This document shows positions 6,024 to 7,745 of a DNA stretch of 7,745 bases, in pieces (position 1 is the stretch's first letter; every line of letters starts with the position of its first letter). The DNA comes from Thermaceae bacterium (lineage in GTDB: Bacteria > Deinococcota > Deinococci > Deinococcales > Marinithermaceae): positions 1 through 7,745 of the forward strand of contig JALSQD010000072.1 of assembly GCA_026985615.1 (NCBI GenBank). The letters run 5' to 3'. A program made the position numbers and the translations under genes. Below the pieces are notes generated by a model. It did not search any database. It saw only the letters and a program-made list of their open reading frames with translations, and was not told where the DNA came from.

Positions 6024-6359
6024 TTACGCGGTCGCCGTCTTCGTAGGGCTGTAGGCCGCCCACAAAGCCACGACGAAGATGGCCAGCGCGATCACCCACA
6101 TGTTCCACGCGGCGGCGGTGAGGGTCGTGTAACCCACGAACCACGGCGAGAAGAAGCCCACTGCGGCCGCCAGGGCGTTGATCCAGTCTTCCCACGTGCC
6201 CTGGTCGGTCATCGCCCAGAGCGCGAGGATGACCACCACGGCCCCGATGATCCACGCCGTCCATGCCGCACCTGCGTGCCCGGTGAAACCAAAGACCCAA
6301 GGCGAGATGAAGAGCCAGCCGCCCAGAACCACGTTCACCCATTCCAGCGTGTTCTTCAT
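6024..6359 (-). CDS. SPW-repeat membrane protein
   Basis: The 111-residue protein is almost entirely hydrophobic, with about four transmembrane segments arranged as two related halves. Each half carries the defining motif: FISPWVFGFTG in the first and FFSPWFVGYT in the second. This matches the SPW-repeat family, whose function is not established. ATG 6359 is chosen because AAGGAGGT (6367-6374, minus strand) lies seven bases upstream; an in-frame GTG at 6368 overlaps that ribosome binding site and is rejected. It is the first gene after its promoter and is followed by the TetR gene, so it is likely controlled by that regulator, perhaps as part of a membrane-stress response (inference). Confidence 0.9.
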   Translation of the reverse strand: MKNTLEWVNVVLGGWLFISPWVFGFTGHAGAAWTAWIIGAVVVILALWAMTDQGTWEDWINALAAAVGFFSPWFVGYTTLTAAAWNMWVIALAIFVVALWAAYSPTKTATA

Positions 6360-6383
6360 GCCCGTCACCTCCTTCGTTCGTTT

Positions 6384-6405
6384 TAAGTATATAACTATTT
6401 ACTTA
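6384..6405. promoter_or_regulatory. Candidate TetR operator
   Basis: The arms TAAGTATAT (6384-6392) and ATTTACTTA (6397-6405) are reverse complements at eight of nine positions around AACT, making a 22-base dyad. It covers the -10 box and much of the spacer, where bound repressor would block RNA polymerase. Size, symmetry and AT content fit a TetR-family dimer. That the TetR encoded in the same operon is the binder is inference from position. Confidence 0.55.
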
Positions 6406-6415
6406 CATATGTCAA
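6386..6415 (-). promoter_or_regulatory. Promoter of the SPW-tetR operon
   Basis: On the minus strand, -35 TTGACA (6415-6410) is followed by an 18-base spacer and -10 TATACT (6391-6386). Initiation would fall near 6379, giving a short leader that contains AAGGAGGT. It is strikingly AT-rich against its surroundings. Confidence 0.8.
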
Positions 6416-6541
6416 GCGCCGCGCGCACACCGGAGGAAACGCCGCCTACGGCCCGGCTCTGAACGCGAAGACGAACCGCCCTGCCCGTTCCCGGTAAGCA
6501 CCGGGCCAGGCTTGGTGAGAGTGCGAATGGAGCGGAACGCC

Positions 6542-7620
6542 CTATCGAACGGCCGGCTTTTCTTGAACCAGTGCCGCGTAGTAACGGGCTCCGGCCAGGA
6601 GCTGCTCAACTGCAATATACTCGTGCTCGGTGTGGGCCAGGGTGGGGTCGCCGGGGCCGAAGCCGACGGTGGGAATGCCGGCGGCGTGGGTGTAGCGGCC
6701 GTCGGTGGCGAAGGCCCAGAGGCCGGGGCGGGGGCCAGGACCCAAGACGCGCCGCCGCACTTCTTCCATTTGCACTACCAGCGGGTGGTCGGGCTCGGTA
6801 CGCACGCCCGGGGTGTTCTCGAGCTCGCCGTGCTCCCACAGGGGCGGCACCTCGATGCTGACGTTCATGCCGCGAGTGAGGTATTCCAGCAGCTCGCGCA
6901 TCTCCTCCGGGCTCTCCCCCGTCGTGCGCCAGTCGAGGATCAGCGTTACCTTACCGGGAGTGCGGTTGGCGCTGGTGGTGTCGGCCTGGAGGATCGTGGG
7001 GGTGATCGACGAGGCCCCGAGCACGGGGTCGCGGTTTCGCTGCGCCACGGCCAGGCGCTCGAGGAAGCGGGCCAGGGCGTAGTTGGGGTTGTCGGCGCTG
7101 CGCGAAAGGGCGGCGTGATGAGGGCGCCCCTCGAAGACGAGGCGAACGCGCGCCACCCCTCGGTGGCCGTAGATCACCTGCAGGGTCGAGGATTCGGCGA
7201 TCACCGCGGCGGCCACCTGCTCCTTCAACTCGGGCACCAGCCGCGCTGCGCCGGCCCCGCCGAGCTCCTCCTGCACCGTGCTGGCCACCCAGACGTCGCG
7301 CGGAGGCGGGCCTGCCGCGCGCGCGGCGGCCGCGCCGTAGACGGTGGCGGCGAGCGGCCCCTTGATGTCGACCGCGCCGCGGCCCCAGAGCCGCCCCGCT
7401 TCGTCAACGTGGCCCGAGAAGGGCGGGTAGGGCCAGTTGGCCTCGTCGCCCACGTCAACGTGGTCGAGGTGGGTGAGCAGCAGCCAGCCGGGGCCCTCCT
7501 CGTGGCCGCGGATGCGACCAATGGCGTTGCCGGCGGCGTCCACGTAGGCCTCGTCGTAGCCTAGGCGCTCCATCTCGGCCACGACGAGCCCGGCCAGATT
7601 AGCCTCGTCTTTCGAGGGGC
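6542..7620 (-). CDS. M20-family metallohydrolase (peptidase/deacylase), 5' end lost
   Basis: M20 enzymes are two-zinc amidohydrolases of peptides or N-acyl amino acids. All key residues are visible: HLD in THLDHVD (7463-7471), the bridging Asp of GRGAVDIKG (7367-7369), the Glu-Glu pair of VQEELGG (7265-7270), an acidic ligand in IAESS and the C-terminal His in the AHTEHEY region (6623-6634). The host sequence begins at SPSKDEANLAG, equivalent to the conserved I-P-SPS-x-x-E near the family N-terminus. The frame then runs into the insertion-sequence end, so about 15-20 native residues are missing. The open frame continues inside the repeat to a GTG at 7672 and an ATG at 7639, but neither has a proper ribosome binding site. 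The substrate is unknown; the ArgE/LysK/DapE-like group is possible. No clear terminator follows. Confidence 0.85.
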
Positions 7621-7661
7621 TGAACCCGGACAGACACATGTGAGACCGAATCGATAAGAAT

Positions 7662-7695
7662 GTGGGGACCACTCCAGGAGAGAGGAGGTCCCCAC
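7662..7695 (+). repeat. 9-bp inverted repeat hiding the ribosome binding site of the element's first gene
   Basis: GTGGGGACC (7662-7670) and GGTCCCCAC (7687-7695) are perfect reverse complements with a 16-base loop. The ribosome binding site GGAGG (7684-7688) runs into the right arm, and the ATG is two bases beyond it. The mirror copy is at 48-81. It may be a protein-binding site, an RNA hairpin limiting transposase translation, or both. Confidence 0.65.
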
Positions 7696-7697
7696 GG

Positions 7698-7745
7698 ATG
7701 CAGCTTACTACGGTTGGCCGGGAGGTATGGCGGGGAGCGAAGAAG
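7698..7745 (+). CDS. Start of outward-facing ORF in the repeat, likely transposase (partial)
   Basis: ATG 7698 has GGAGG at 7684-7688 (nine-base gap; GGAGGT leaves eight) and opens sixteen codons, MQLTTVGREVWRGAKK, to the window edge. It is the same gene start as at 1-45. Its position just inside the repeat tip suggests the first gene of an insertion sequence. The fragment is too short to recognise a family. Confidence 0.45.
   Translation, partial: MQLTTVGREVWRGAKK

Larger units (their letters stand above)
7620..7745 (+). mobile_element. End of an insertion sequence, right copy
   Basis: Bases 7620-7742 are identical to the reverse complement of 1-123, and three more bases continue to the edge. 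The element extends to the right and its likely tip is TG at 7621. It contains ATGTGAGACC (7638-7647) and ATGTGGGGACC (7660-7670), then an inverted copy GGTCCCCAC (7687-7695), as expected for repeated transposase-binding sites. It has landed in the 5' part of the M20 gene. No target duplication can be read because the far end of the element is outside the window. The IS21 assignment is tentative, from end architecture only. Confidence 0.6.

Noticed and set aside
5344..6342. Extended 332-codon minus-strand frame for tetR
   Set aside because: The first 130 or so codons lie over the SPW gene and the hairpin. The ATG at 5946 with its own ribosome binding site starts exactly at a TetR N-terminus.
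6490..6505. Six-base-pair hairpin CCCGGT/ACCGGG as the M20 terminator
   Set aside because: It is short and has no U run on the minus strand. The rest of 6416-6541 holds nothing I can support.
6512..7564. 350-codon plus-strand ORF opposite the M20 gene
   Set aside because: It is antisense to an M20 enzyme with all metal ligands present and shows no domain of its own.
1..7745. Composite transposon bounded by two inverted insertion sequences
   Set aside because: The cargo is housekeeping genes (tRNA, pilD, mazG) and one end interrupts a host gene; independent insertions plus a contig break explain it better.

Overview
The window looks like ordinary chromosomal DNA from a GC-rich bacterium. My best guess is the Deinococcota, order Thermales. 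This is inference from the high GC content, an apparently leaderless TAnnnT promoter, tightly packed operons with GTG starts and the general look of the proteins; no taxonomic marker settles it. Both ends carry the same perfect 123-base sequence in opposite orientation (1-123 and 7620-7742). Each copy starts an outward-facing open reading frame with a good ribosome binding site, so these are most likely two copies of one end of an insertion sequence (IS21-like is a guess). The window is then probably a contig that stops where reads entered a multicopy element.

Left to right: the insertion-sequence end; a compact tRNA-Arg(ACG) unit with its own promoter and rho-independent terminator; and a plus-strand cluster of prepilin peptidase (pilD), a MazG-type NTP pyrophosphohydrolase, a Nudix CoA-pyrophosphatase-like hydrolase and a PfpI/DJ-1 family protein. 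MazG and Nudix are both nucleotide house-cleaning enzymes, and the PfpI protein is plausibly a stress or damage-response partner, whereas the peptidase serves type IV pili and DNA uptake. A strong promoter embedded in nested palindromes then starts a second plus-strand operon: an ABC-2 exporter ATPase, its permease, and a small lower-GC hypothetical gene broken by a frameshift at a run of six A.

The right half is on the minus strand. A gene for an M20 metallohydrolase has lost its extreme 5' end to the insertion-sequence copy. Downstream of it, an SPW-repeat membrane protein and a TetR-family regulator share one promoter whose -10/spacer region is an AT-rich 22-base imperfect palindrome, a good candidate for the TetR operator. 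A GC-rich hairpin lies between the two genes, and another lies between tetR and the converging ABC operon.

I see no phage, CRISPR, toxin-antitoxin or defence module. The most interesting points are the insertion-sequence boundaries and the truncated hydrolase, the frameshifted conserved-looking small protein, the Nudix gene without a canonical start at its expected N-terminus, and two places where the ribosome binding site would be hidden by a hairpin only in read-through transcripts.
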